DNA of 64,000 nt from Chaetorhynchus papuensis. Taxonomy: Eukaryota > Chordata > Aves > Passeriformes > Rhipiduridae. Below are positions 48,399-60,950 of this stretch, piece after piece (the first letter of the stretch is position 1; each line of letters begins with the position of its first letter). Both the position numbers and the translations under genes were made by a program. The notes under the pieces were generated by a model. It saw only the letters and a program-made list of their open reading frames with translations, was not told the origin of the DNA and ran no database searches. The DNA is taken from assembly GCA_013396525.1 (NCBI GenBank), contig VWYX01000881.1, forward strand, positions 210,152 to 274,151, given 5' to 3'.

Positions 48399-48802
48399 TG
48401 TCAGCAAAATAAATTTGTTGTGTTGCCTGCAGGAAGTCCAGAATGCTATCTGCCTTTTCATCTATGTCTTTTAAGCCTGCTGCTTCTTCTTTGTTGTTTT
48501 TGTCAGGCTGATACGTAAAATCCACACTGGTAGTTTTTGTTACTAAGCCAGCTGCTCTCTTTTTTTCTTTCTGTCGCTTCTTTTTCATTTTCCTCTTTTT
48601 GTTTTTGCTTATTCTGGGACCGTCTGTTTGCTGCAGCTGTAAATTATCTTGAACAACAGTTTCTTGCATTCCCAAATCTGTTTGTTCTCCATGTAAATTA
48701 CTAGAGATTTGTAAACTGCTCTTTTGTTTCTTCCTTCGAATGCGCTTTCTCTTGGTTTGCCCTTGATATTCCTCTTCTGCGGATTCAAAAGAGACATGAG
48801 AG
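48399..48802 (-). CDS. ERICH1: ERICH1, internal exon with basic tract
   Basis: This exon encodes about 134 residues of ERICH1. It has a Glu-rich start (SAEEEYQGQ), a basic cluster (KRKRIRRKKQK), a conserved second basic block around ISKNKKRKMKKKRQ that is a likely nuclear or nucleolar localisation signal, then the FTYQPDKN motif and DEKADSILDFLQATQQIYF, all colinear with vertebrate ERICH1. The donor is A|gtatgt, phase 1, matching the next exon. The 5' boundary is the AG of 'cttatttacag' with exon start at 48802; a second AG at about 48779 is possible. Unlike the human protein, no long acidic repeat array separates YQP from the FL-T-Q-YF block. The earlier N-terminal exons were not found and probably lie beyond 64 kb. 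Confidence 0.88.
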
Positions 48803-49831
48803 CTGTAAATAAGAAGATCTGTAATAAACATTTTAGAACTGCATACAATGAAATATGACACCCTTCAAATTCTGGGATACCTGAGTGGCTCTAACCTTAC
48901 TTTTATGCTTACAATGTCTTTCAGTACTACAATGTCAAAGTCAACTTTTCTGAATGCACTAAAAAGACAAAGTTCTGCTTCAATAAAGGCTGTATTCTCC
49001 TTCATGCTACATACTTTACATCTCATTTACCGTCTTAAGGCAGATAATATGGTTCTATACAGAGTGAGGTCAAAAGAATCCCCAGAGCAAAAAACAGCAT
49101 GGGCAGACTGTGTGACACGGCATGAGAGAGTTCCCCAAAGAGTCCCACACCATCAGCTGGTAGGCTTGACCAAGAACACAAGAAGGTGGTACATAATTTA
49201 CAACAAAAGATGATAATGTTTATATTGATGGTATCCACTCATGACAGTGCTGTGCTTTAAAAATACCAGGCATCTCTTTCTGACGCATCTATTTTCTCCT
49301 CCTTAAGCATTCTCCTCCTTTGGGATATCTTACTGCTAGCTCAGTTTTGGACATCAACTTTATCGGAAAAGCATGCAAAGCAACAGTGACCTTGGTAAGT
49401 AATCTCCAATCTCTTTAATAGCCTGCCTTGCTTCTGTTGTTCCCTTGCTACATTATAATTTCCTAACTACCTAATTCTTCAAAAACTTTAAATGTCACAG
49501 GAAATAAGTTCCTCTTGCTCTTCAAGACAGCTTTTGTGGTTCTTTACTCAGATTTTATCCCTGTATACAAAGCCTGAGTTTTAAAGTAATCCCTGACCCT
49601 GAACTGATTGCTCCTCCCACACACTCACTTCTGAGTGTTAACCCCTCTAGCACTAGCCAAGGAAGATTTGGCCAGAAGTCAACACCCATCCTCCCTGTGA
49701 GTGCACTGCTGCTGAAGTCCATACTCCTCTCTATAATAATTCCTCTCTAACTAATAATTCCCTCATTCATGGCCTCACACAATCCTCACACATTTAAACA
49801 TCATGGATTGCAAAATGCCAGTTTTCTTCTA
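48803..49831. other. Probable ERICH1 upstream intron
   Basis: No recognisable exon or repeat. Intronic status is inferred because the N-terminal ERICH1 exons are missing from the window. Confidence 0.5.
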
Positions 49832-50930
49832 TATACTGAGTTTGCATGACAAGATTTTGGTCATGGGGACTACAGGGGTCACTTCAGTGGAAAGTTGCCA
49901 GAAGCTTCCCTTATGTCCAGCAGAGCCAATGTCAGCCAGCTCCAAGATGGACCTGCTGCTGGCCAAGGCTGACTCATCAGTGATGGTAGTAACGCCTCTG
50001 GGATAACACAGTTAAGAAGGGGAAAATACTTATTGTGCAGAAGTAATTGCAGCCAGAGAACAGCAGAGCGAGAATAGGTGAGACAAACAACTCTGCAGAC
50101 ACCAAGGTCAGTGCAGAAGGAGGTGCTCCAGGTGCCAGAGCAGATTCCCCTGCAGCCTGTGGTGCAGACCATGGTGAGGCAGCCGTGCCCCTGCAGACCA
50201 TGGAGGTCCATGGTGCAGCAAAGATCCACAGTGGAGGACTCTCCACTGGAGCAAATGCAAGCCTGATGGAGGCTGTGACCTCATAGGAAGGCCATGCTGG
50301 AGCAAGCTCCTGGCAGGATCTGTGGCCCTTTGGAGATAGGAGCACACACTGGAGCAGGTTTGCTGGCAGGACTTGTGACCCCAGAGGACCCACACTGGAG
50401 GAATCTGTTCCTGAAGGACTGCACACTGTGGGAAAGGACTAATTCTGGAGCGGTTCATGAAAAGCCGCAGTCTGTGGGAAGGACTCATTAGCGGAGGACT
50501 GTCTCCCATGGGATGGACCCCATGCTGGAGAAGGGGAAGGACTCCTTTCCCTGAGGAGGTGAAGTGTTTGTAACCCTCACTCCCCATCTTCTTGTGCTGC
50601 TGGTGGGGAGGAGGTAGAGAACTGGGAATAAAGTTAAGCTTAGGAAGATAGGAGAGGTGTATGTGTGGGGGAGCGGTGGCGTGCAGGAAGGTGCTTTCAA
50701 GATTTGATTTTACTTTTCACTATCCTGCTCTAATTTTGATTGGTAGTAAATTCAATTAGTTTCCCCAAGCTGAGTCTGTTTTGGCCATGACAGCAGTTGG
50801 TGAGTGAACTCTCCCTGCCCTTATCTGGTGAACCTTTAGTAATATTTTCTATCTCCTATCCAGCTGAGGAGGACAGGAATAGAATGGCTTTGGTGAGTGC
50901 CTGGTGCTCAGCCAAAGTGAAAACACCACA
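49832..50930 (+). mobile_element. Endogenous retrovirus solo LTR with intact 5-bp target-site duplication
   Basis: A complete 1099-base LTR of the same family as the inner LTR at 29957. It begins 'tatactgagtttgcatgac' (first base pair mutated from TG) and ends 'gtgaaaacaccaca'. It contains 'gttgccagaagcttccctta' (49894 on), imperfect GGAGCAG-type internal repeats between about 50220 and 50460, and a TTGATTGGTAGTAAATT region near its 3' end. The identical pentamer TTCTA lies immediately on both sides (49827-49831 and 50931-50935). A 5-bp duplication suits an ERVL or gammaretrovirus-like integrase better than an ERVK one (6 bp). It lies antisense to ERICH1. Confidence 0.88.
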
Positions 50931-53900
50931 TTCTAAGGTTTTGCTCTAGAAAGTTAAGACACCAATCCTTCCCTCAACCCCTACCTGCATGTTTCTAAAT
51001 TCCTAACAGTGCCCTGAGCCTAGCACTGTTATTTATCTGGATTTACACCATTCTCTTAGGGTCAAAGCAACCTTGCTTGGCTAAGGCTGGTGTAATACAA
51101 GAGAGATATCTGAAACCTAATGCTTGTTTCAGAATGATATGCATAATCTCCTGAACTGTCTCTGACATTCTCAGCTTGTTTGGCTTTCTCATCACTCCTC
51201 CCCCTAACCAGTCTTTGCCGCTCTTTTCTCCATGGTTGGAAGCCCTCTCTTTAATTTCTGTTTCTTTTTCTGTCTTGAACTCTGTCAGCTCTGAGCCACT
51301 TTCTCTTTAAATATCACTACAGACTTTTAGTTCTTTAGCTGTCAGATGACTCACTGCAAAGCAATTTTCCATACTTTCAATGAAGAACACGGCATAAAAA
51401 TAAATTTGCTGTATTGTAATTGAACACCACAGCATGTTAAAGACACGCCAAACGTCACCCTGGACCCACAGTGTGGAATGTTTCACACCCATGGTATTTG
51501 AGCTAAATATCTTTATATGTGATTTGGACATATGGGATGTGGGAAAAATAACGTCTGTGTCATCCTGAAGGAATAAAATATCAGAACTGAAGGCAGATAT
51601 GAATGGTGAAAGATGCTATAAACAAAACATCAATGTTTCATCTTGAGATCTAATTTGGATTTTCATGGGAGTATTTGTGTTATAATAGGTGAATTTCACT
51701 GCAAATATATATACATTGTTTAGCAAAATTTCTCAGCCCTCTGTTAACCTGAACAGCACTGTTTGCTAATAACACTATTGCTCTCAGCAAAGTGACCTAA
51801 CTTGCTCTTTAAGCATCTGAGATCCCCAAATCTCAGCGCAACGACAGCATGTTGTACAGCCAAGCACCCCTCTTTGGTTTGAAATCACTTCAAAAAAAAC
51901 AGGGCAGAAGCCAGACAGGGCTTAAGATAACCAGTGTTTTGAGTCAAATCCAGAAGTTTCCTTATCCTAAGTACCTCAGGACAGCAGAAGGTCTGAAGAG
52001 ACCACGGTGAAGCTGTCAAAAGGCAGAATGAATGTAGTCTTCCCATGTGTAGGTATTAAGACAAATGCCTGACTGAAAGGAAACCAGAACTATGCTGACT
52101 TTCCTCCAACACAGGAAAGAAACACAAGACTCTCCCAAGTTCTCTTGAGGAGCTAGAGTGGCAGTCCTTCAGCAGTTTCTGTCATTCTTTGCCCTGTATT
52201 CTAGTATCTGTGTAGTATCTACTGTTCCATGTGTGGGAGCTACCAGTGATGCAACATCAGGAACAAATGAAATTAGATGCTTACAAATGCAAAGCAATGG
52301 ATTAATTTGAACAGCTCGCTGGTAGGGGTAAAGTGAGCTGTTATCAGCTCAAGAAAAGCAAAAGACGTACCTGTGCATCAGCATGGAAAGCTCAATGAAA
52401 ACATTTGCTCAGTTGGTATCAGTGATCATAACAGCTAACACCTTGTTTGCATACATAAGAAAAGAGATGGAAAATAACAGGAAAAATATTACAAAGCTAT
52501 TATATAAACCTATTGTACCGTTCAAGCTTGTAATGATGTGTTTCTTAGCATAATTCCAAAATAGAAGGATTTTGGCAAGCAAAAGGAGGCCTCTCACAGA
52601 AGTTAGCAGAGAAAGAAACTCCAAAATATTTGTATGATTTTTGAAAGAGTAACAAAATAGACTTAATTTCTGCCTCCTCATGTGAAAACAAGGTGACATG
52701 CAATTAATCTGAGCTGTTTCACAAGCTAATAGAAGAAAGTAAAACCTTTTTTCATTAATGGTACAGTTTGCTATGGACTTCCCAAGCGTGTGGTATGCAG
52801 AGGAGCCAAGAGAACTGTTTGTTCATACAGCCAGCAAAGCTACCTGATTACAACAGACATACTGTAAAATATAAATGAAAGTTATACAAGAAACATACAC
52901 CATGAAGTTTATGTCACAGCCCACACAATGACCTTAACAAATGACATGTTCAGTGGGATTCGCCTCCCACAGCTTTAGCTGCCTGAAAATACTGAGTGCA
53001 TGCTTAGACCTGTGCTCCCTCTCATAACCTAAAAGACACTTGCATCTTCAGAAAGCAGTTTATCTCATCCTAAACCAGCAGGGATGGAAATACAACCTGA
53101 AGGATTTCATCTCTTTCTCTCCCCTTCCATTAACCATAAATGAAATCGAGATGATGAGTTCTGACTAGATGCTTGCAACAACTGTGAAGAACCAGTCTCT
53201 TTTATAAAAATTATTGGTACACAGGAAGGTGTTTCTTAACATGAGTCTGCTCATCAGATGATTTTTACAAATTAACAAAATCCACTGTTCTATAAAAAAA
53301 ACCCAAACAAGACCCAACTTCTGAATGATTCTCTACATTTCAAGCCAGTAGGGAGGCCTGATAAATTTCAATAGACACAAATTTAGTTCTAATAATTTTT
53401 CCTATTGACAGAAAATGTTTGTTATGTCAAAGCTGCGTAATTGTAACAAATGCAGGGAATATATAACAAATATACACTATGCAAGCAATCTCAGTATGTT
53501 GAGTAAGTATTCAGCAGCAATGACAGGAATAGCTTTTGAACTGCACTAACCCTAGCCACAACTATAGCTACAGCTTGCTCTAATTCCACAAGAGCTGATG
53601 ATTCTTCTCCTGTTCCATAATGGTCTGTCACCTCTCTCCCTCCTATCTCTGCTCCACAAGTTGCTTAATTGATCACATAATCCAATTATCCAGGAGCAAT
53701 TGACTCTAACCTGTTTAGTCTGCACTTGGTGCTCTTTCAGACTGAGCAAAGAGTCTTCCAGATGCAATGCCCCTATATATTTTCCAGTCACAGTCATAAT
53801 TTCATAGGCATTTCTTTCAGCCTTAATAAGAACCCTTACCTCAAGAACTGTTCAGAGTTCATTTTTTTTTTTTTTGCATAGATTGCTTTTCAGATGCAGT

Positions 53901-55739
53901 TGACCACAGAGGTGCACAGTCACACTACCCTGACTGACAGTATGCTATGGAAGTGGGAATGAGCAGCCTCAGAATGTAAGCCAGCACTAAAAGAAAAAGT
54001 CATTTTCTAACAGCCTATCTTATCCTGTCTGAAAGATTTAAATGTTTTCTCCATTCAAACTGCATGTTTCTTTAACAGAACAGAGGTAGAAATATGTAAA
54101 AAAAAGACTTTAAATGAAGTAAGAGGACTCAGTTTATACATACAGCTTACTGAACTGTGATAATGAAAAGTCAGTGCAGCCAGTTTCTATCTTCAAGGAA
54201 AAAAAATTTAAAAAAAAAATATTGACATGAAGATTCCCAATAAGCTAACTTTTATATTAGCAAGATACTTTGTATTAATCATCAGAGCAGCTGGAGACAC
54301 AAAGAGATTAAATACAAAGCTTAACAAAGGCTAAGAACAACAGCTGACTTCCTCCTGTCCAGACTAACCACCAGCATGACCACACTGCTGGCAACTCCGT
54401 GATGGAAAAGATAAGCTTCCTTGAGTTTATCTTTACTATTTCAGTTCCTTCAGACAGTGCCAGATGAAAACTCTGTGAGACAGCATCCTATAAGACAATG
54501 AAAAATGGGAGGCTGATTACTTAGGTGTCTGCAAGTCCAAGGGATATGAAGTTCCGCAGTATGCAAAATGAAGTTTGGCTCTGAGAATAAGTTGGGATTT
54601 TTGAATGCTAGGGATTTTTAAAAATCAGGTCCTTGAATATTATTAGAACAAACTTCTAGAACAGGGAAAAAAAAGAGAGAAAAAAAATATGTAAAGCAGA
54701 CTGAGGAAAACAGAGTCAAGGAATATCCTCTCAGCTTTAGGAATCCACAAAATGTGCTCATCATGACTCAAGTATGGCAGCTGGCTCTCCTGTTCACAGT
54801 TGGCTGTCTGGATGTCACTCATGGTAATTCTGTAATTCTGTTGGGTTTTGGTTTTTTGGCTTGGGGTTGGTTTTTTTTTTTCAGATGAAACAGGACATAT
54901 GCCCCTCCTGATTTCTCAGCCAGTTTAAGCTCTTTTCTTCTCCTTGATACAGTGTGAATGTTCTGTGGTGTACCATGCAGTCAGTGAAGAGGAGTTTAAT
55001 TTTGGTTTAGGATCTTGTACGGGAAAAAATGAATGTTATTTTTAGTGCCAATTAAGATATCTGTAGCTGGAATTTGAGCAAGAGTGAAAAGCTGTGGCTA
55101 GTGAATGCAACGGAATGGAATGGTTCATTAGAATAAAAGCAATATTGGAAAGATCTCATGCACACAAAACGATATTACTATTTTTTCAGTCTTTTTGGGG
55201 GAAACTGCTTCAAATCATCATTTGAAAACAGAGAAAGAAAACCAATTTAAAAACTATAAAACTTTTAGTAATGTGCAACACTTGTAATGTTGTAGAAAAC
55301 TGCAAAAGACTGGAAGCTGTTTAGGATAGGGACTGTCTTTTATTTTTTCATTCATTCATACTATGTTTGTGTGCTGACAAACGAAGAATTCACATAAAAC
55401 TGGCAAATGTTGCATAAGTGCTGCCTACCACAAAGGAGTATCACCTCCTGGATTTTAAGCAAATCCAATTAATGCAAATGACAATAATCAGTTAAAGGCA
55501 GATACCACTTTCTGCATAAGTCTTCAACTGTAAATGTTCACCTGACTGCATATACAAATGAATTTCTCTTACTCATAAGTTAAGTCAAATTCCTGCCATA
55601 GGAGGAACTGTACTTGGTCACAACAAACAACTCCCTACTTTTATATCCTGTATCAAACAGCAGCCGTACATTGCATTCAAGAAAACATGAACTTGGAACT
55701 TACACACATGTATAATGGTAAAATGATGGCCGTTCTTTT
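50931..55739. other. Probable ERICH1 upstream intron, nothing recognised
   Basis: AT-rich, with short poly(T)/poly(A) tracts (for example near 53862 and 54200) and T/G-rich low complexity near 54838-54884. No exon recognised. Confidence 0.45.
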
Positions 55740-57480
55740 GCAATTTTCACCCTAATAATTGCCATAATTTTATTTGCTTTTTGATTGCTGCTGAGTGCTA
55801 AAATGTTATTTTCAGAGTTATTCATCATATTGTAAAATCTTAACCTGCTCAGTAACAGTCAGTTCTGAGCTCACCATTTTGCAGGGGAATTTTGACTGGT
55901 TATTTTTTCCTAAGTACATCACTTGACAACTGTCTAAGATGTGTTTCATCTGTCATTTTTGACAAATCATTCAATCTGGGATTACAATCCACCTAACTCT
56001 TGCCTTTAGTGCAGTCAATACCCATGCAGCCATCAGGAAACCTTCTGATATCACTGTTTACTCTTCTTACCTGACCATCTATGGAACACAAGCCTCCAGT
56101 TGTGACCTCTGTGTTTTGAGAACTGCTGCGTTCTCTTCATCCACTTATCTATGCTGGGGCTCCATCTTTCATGTTATGCCTATGTGCCCTCTTTGGAGAG
56201 GGGCTTTATCAAAAACTTGGTGGAAATTCAAGGAAACCACATCAGCTGTAGCACCCTTATCCACGTAGTTCCTACGTCTTCAGAGATTCCAAGATGTTTG
56301 TATACTTCCTCTTTGCAAACTCTCTCTTGATCTGTCCCACTCAGATCACAGGTTATCAAGCATCCACAAATATTATTTTGCATCATAATTTGTGCTGAAC
56401 TGCCTAAAACAAACAACAGGATTACAGGCTTGCAGTTCCTTGGATGATTTAAGAACTGTTTTTAAAAACTGGCTTCACAGTATCTAACCTCAAAGTCTCT
56501 GACAACAAGGCTATTTGAAAATCAAGTATCTATGCATCATTGTCAGTAATGTGAGCAATTTTCTTCCTTACATTCTTTTACAAAGTTTATATGAATAAAA
56601 TCTGGTACTTCTGATTTCATATTATAAATTCATTTTGTTGCATGACCATTAAATCACTTCAATTTCACATATCCTTTCAGAAAAGGCAGGAGGAAGTGCT
56701 GCATCATGGGATTCTCCATAGTATTTTTTCCACAGCTAACATCAATGCAAAGGATTTATTTAACTTCTCTGAAACAGGCCTCTCTAAATACTCATTCTAC
56801 ACCATGATCATTGGCTCAAAAGAGTGGCAGACACATTGCTCCTGGTGCATCAGAAGACCTACTGCCAGTTTTAATTCTAGGCAACATTTGCTCAAACACT
56901 CCTTCGCCTGCCTTACCACGTTCTTACATTTAAATATGTTTAATACATCATTTGGGTGTGAATTCAGTTTTTTAAAAGACACCTACTTCTTTCTAACAAC
57001 TTCCTTTACTCTGTTGTCTGGCTCTGCTGTCTTTCTCTTGCTTTTCCTCAAGCCTTTCATGACAGGTGGTGGGCGCTGGCCTTGAATATCACATATGGTG
57101 TCCTTAAGTAGCTTCCATACCACCTGGTACAACTTCCTTCTCTTAGCTGACCTTTTTTAGGTTCTTTTTAGTAAGTAGCTTCATTTTTGTGTAGTGTTCC
57201 TTCTTGAACTGTTGTGGATTGTTGTTTGTTTCCTGTTGTTGTTTCAGCACGTTGAACCCAGTGGTTGCTGTTGTAATGTGCCTCTTGTGAACCAAACTCT
57301 ATGTTAAGATAAAGTGAGGGGTCTCATTTCCACTCACAGCTCCACTAACCAATGTCTTGGTGACTGACTGTGCCTAAACCCTGAAACTTTTCACAACATC
57401 CTGACGAGACACTAAGGGAGAAACTGAAGATCCCATTACTGCTCTCTCTGCTGCTTCTCTGATCTTTCAGCAGTGAGTAT
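55740..57480 (-). repeat. Long decayed CR1-type LINE, ORF2
   Basis: About 1.7 kb, colinear with the reverse complement of an ancient CR1 ORF2. Plus-strand landmarks are 'tttatttgctttttgattgc' (near 55771), 'gtttcatctgtcatttttga' (near 55943), 'ggggctttatcaaaaacttg' (near 56200), 'cacccttatccacgtagttc' (near 56252), 'aaaactggcttcacag' (near 56465), 'gcaaaggatttatttaactt' (near 56748), 'ttcctttactctgttgtctg' (near 57001) and 'cttcatttttgtgtagtg' (near 57179). It is the largest fossil LINE in the window. The 147-codon plus-strand frame inside it is antisense and meaningless. The right end is approximate. Confidence 0.82.
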
Positions 57481-60400
57481 TCCCAATCCCAGCTGGATAC
57501 ATGATGAAACAGACTCTAAGCTTGCTTTGCTTGTTGATATGTACACTCAGTCCAAGCACACACTGATCTAAGGCATCCAGGAGATATCTGAAACTATTTT
57601 AATTTAGAAATTAATGTTAGCAGTAATGTTTTGGGCCTCCTGTCACTATATATAGAAAGCTATACCTCATGAAGCCCCCAATCTTTCTTAAATAACAACA
57701 TTTCTGATACAAATTCTGTACCATTCAATGACCTAATTTTTAAATGAAAGCAAATATTTTGACCTTTTAGTGATCTTACATTGTTTTAACTTTCAAACTC
57801 ACTATCTTCATTCATTTTGGCATTCTGGGGTGATGTGCAAACAATCAGACTCAGCCACCATTATTTACAAGCATCATACAGCACTTCCTAAATGGGCTCA
57901 GTTGTGGTCCCCAAAACCACTGAGAATTATGTTTATTCAGTGAGGAAAATAAAGTAAAATCACAAAGCCGAGCATATTCACATACAAGAAAAAAGAGAGA
58001 TTCAACGACAACCAGTAACTATTTTGAAGGCTACTAAATCAGAAATGCTCAAGAATCTTAATTAGCCACAAAGACTAATTGCTACTAAATAAAGAAATCT
58101 TCTTAGTCTTTGGCTAAATAAGATTACATCTCTGTATTGGAACAGATAGCACCACTATGAATGGAGGGGGAGACTTGTAGCATTTATATTAAAAGACTGG
58201 AAACATTTTAAACATCTGATGTCACATTTCCCCTTTAAAAATTTGTTCTTTCTTTTAATTTTCAGGACACAAACACACATTCAGAGTTTTCTTCAAAGAT
58301 GATGGTTTTCAACCAATGGTCAGTTTAAAGAATCCAAAGCTCTCTCTTTGCTCAGAATAACACCAGAAATTATAAGAAATGTTGCAATCCAAAAATTCTG
58401 TGCAGCATTTAAAATGTTCTTTCCAAACATACCAGCTAAAATAGCACAAAATGTTTAGATGTTATTAAGAGTATAGGAACACAGACTGGAAAATGGGAAA
58501 TACTGGAAAAACAGGTTATCTACTGGAGAACAGATATGTAGTTTTCCCCTGTGATAAAACAGCATCTAAGAGTAGATCTAAACTAAAGTACAATCTTTAG
58601 CACAGAAGAGCTACATAAAAGTTCAAACACTGACACAGCAAAATGAAGATATTCAGCAACAACACCCCAACCCCAACTTATGGCATTTATCTCCTCAATA
58701 TTTCAGTTTACACCTCAATTCTATTTTCTGCAATATTTTGCAATATTTAACTTTTTACAAAGCATCTAAATTATATTTAACCCCCATATAGGAAAGAGCT
58801 GCCAAAACTGCAATTTATTACATGGTTCTTCCAGTAAACCCTATTTCAAAAACTCCAGAAAAGTAAAGTCTGAAAGAAAGCAGAACTTCCACATGTTTTA
58901 TTTTAACCTATTTCCTTCATCCATTTATCTTTGGATCTTAAACTAGATGTGAATTACATTTACTTACACAGTTTCCAAGCAGCTTTGTAAAAACAGGGAA
59001 GTTTTAGGACATGGATTAAGCTTACTTGCATTAATCACCTTCTAAATTAATTGTGTATTGAATCAGTAAGTAATTTCTTAATGACCAAGTGCTCTGTTTT
59101 GAACTAATCATACATATGAACATGCAGGCAGGTGTGCTGGAAAAATGAGCAACATCACAGGGAAGATCCAGAACAACTGTAATTTGGTAATTTGTCAGTT
59201 TGTAAGAGACGTGACCCCAGTGCCAGAGTCTTCCCTGGGCTGCAGGTTTGTTCCTGACTGCACGTTGTGCTACAGCAGGCCCTGCCCTGCCCAGAGCTGT
59301 GTGGTCACACTGCTGCAACTTTTTTTCCATAGTGAACATTCCAAACCAGCTTTTTAATAGGAAAATTAGGTTTTATTAGGACACTAGAAGAGTTGATTTC
59401 TTTTTTTGGGGTGGGGAAAACTCAAATGAAGAAAACAAAAGAAACTATACAAACTTAACTTTATCTCCACCTTGCCCACTGCATCCTTGTAAATCAATCC
59501 TCTTTTATAAGCCCTGTTCTCAGTTCAGCACACTGGATACTTCCAGAGTTGCAGAACAGTCTGCACAGTGCTCTCTGGGTCTCTAGGGAATGTCCCTCTG
59601 AAGCCTGGGTTCCCATTGTTCTCAGCAAACTTCTGGTCTCTGCTGTACAGAGAGTTTACTCCTTGGCCATCATTCCTCTACAACCTGTGTGTCCCTCACA
59701 TTCTATAAAGTTATTCCCTCTCAGTGTGTGTCTCCTCATCTCATAAGGGCTCCATCTTGGCTTCTGTACTAAGCAGCTACAGATTTTCAAAGAATGAAAT
59801 ATGATATATGACATAAACGTGTGATTGATTATTCATAATAATAAATTAAAAAAAGCAACCACAAAACCCAGCTGACAGCATCTGTTACAAAAATAAATGT
59901 TTGGAAAGTAACTGAAATAATTTTGTCACATGTTCTCAACAAGAGAACACGTAGTATGCACATTCTATTTCCCAGGTGTTAAATCCATTGTACATCATCT
60001 TTACACTATCAGACCACCTATTTCTGGGCACAATAAAATGTTACTGGGATAACATGGAACATTCTCTAACATTGCCTGGATTTCTTGTGCTGATTCCCAA
60101 AGGTAAAGCATTTAAAATGGCAATAGGAGCATAACAACTTGTCTATTCAGATTAGTAAAGTGCCAAGTTGTTTTTAGTTCCCATTTAAGTTGCTGAAAAG
60201 TGAGAGTTGCTCTGCATCTCATTGAAGAATAGTATCATCCCTTGAAAATAAGAGAGACATTGTTACTCTTCTTCAGTTATATGACATATCTGTGAAATAA
60301 CCCTGCTATGATAAAGGGAAATGTGTTTGTCTACACTTGACTTTGTATTTCATACAAATTTTAAGATCTGTCATCTGCTTGCAGAATGCAGGTTCTTCCA

Positions 60401-60882
60401 TCACACACTGTACCCCCAATCCAGATTAGTGTGATGCTAATGCTTTTCATCTTTACTTGGTGCACTGCCTAACACCTCTACAAAGTTGGTTTAATTTTTC
60501 TTTTCAACATCACAGAACCTTAGCCATCAATAGCTGTCAATCACAGACTACCCATAATATGCTATGGATGTGCAGACTTTTTTGTCTTTGATGCACTTAG
60601 CTGTTCATTACTAAATGAATCTCTCACTTGCTTTCATGAGCTGCTGATGTATACTACTATTAATCCAGTTGGGATGCAAGTAAATTTCCTTGGTGTAAAA
60701 TGCCATTCCTTTGAGGAAGGAATAAAGAGAGCTGATCCTGCCACAAGCATCTAACTTTAACCATATATGCTGACTTTTAGGCAGGATGTTCTTCCTGAAT
60801 GAAATACTAAGCAGCAGGTAAGAAGTATGTGAGAAGAGGAATAAATCTGGGTCTAGGAAGTCCCTCTCTAGGCTAAATGACA
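57481..60882. other. Probable ERICH1 upstream intron, nothing recognised
   Basis: AT-rich with no recognised exon. I specifically looked for the missing N-terminal ERICH1 exons on the minus strand and did not find them. Confidence 0.45.
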
Positions 60883-60950
60883 TCACAGAATCACAGAATC
60901 CCCTGAGTTGGAAGGGACCCACATGGATCATCGAGTCCAACTCTTAAGTG
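60883..60950 (-). repeat. CR1 LINE 3'-end fragment
   Basis: 'tcacagaatcacagaatccc' followed by 'gagttggaagggacc' and 'atcatcgagtccaactc' is a CR1 3' end in reverse orientation. Confidence 0.93.

Noticed and set aside
49977..50426. 149-codon minus-strand frame
   Set aside because: It lies antisense inside a solo LTR. A similar frame recurs in the LTR copy at 63574-63981 because the repeat is GC-rich and low in stops, not because it is a gene.
56642..57085. 147-codon plus-strand frame with a hydrophobic end
   Set aside because: It is the antisense strand of a decayed CR1 ORF2.
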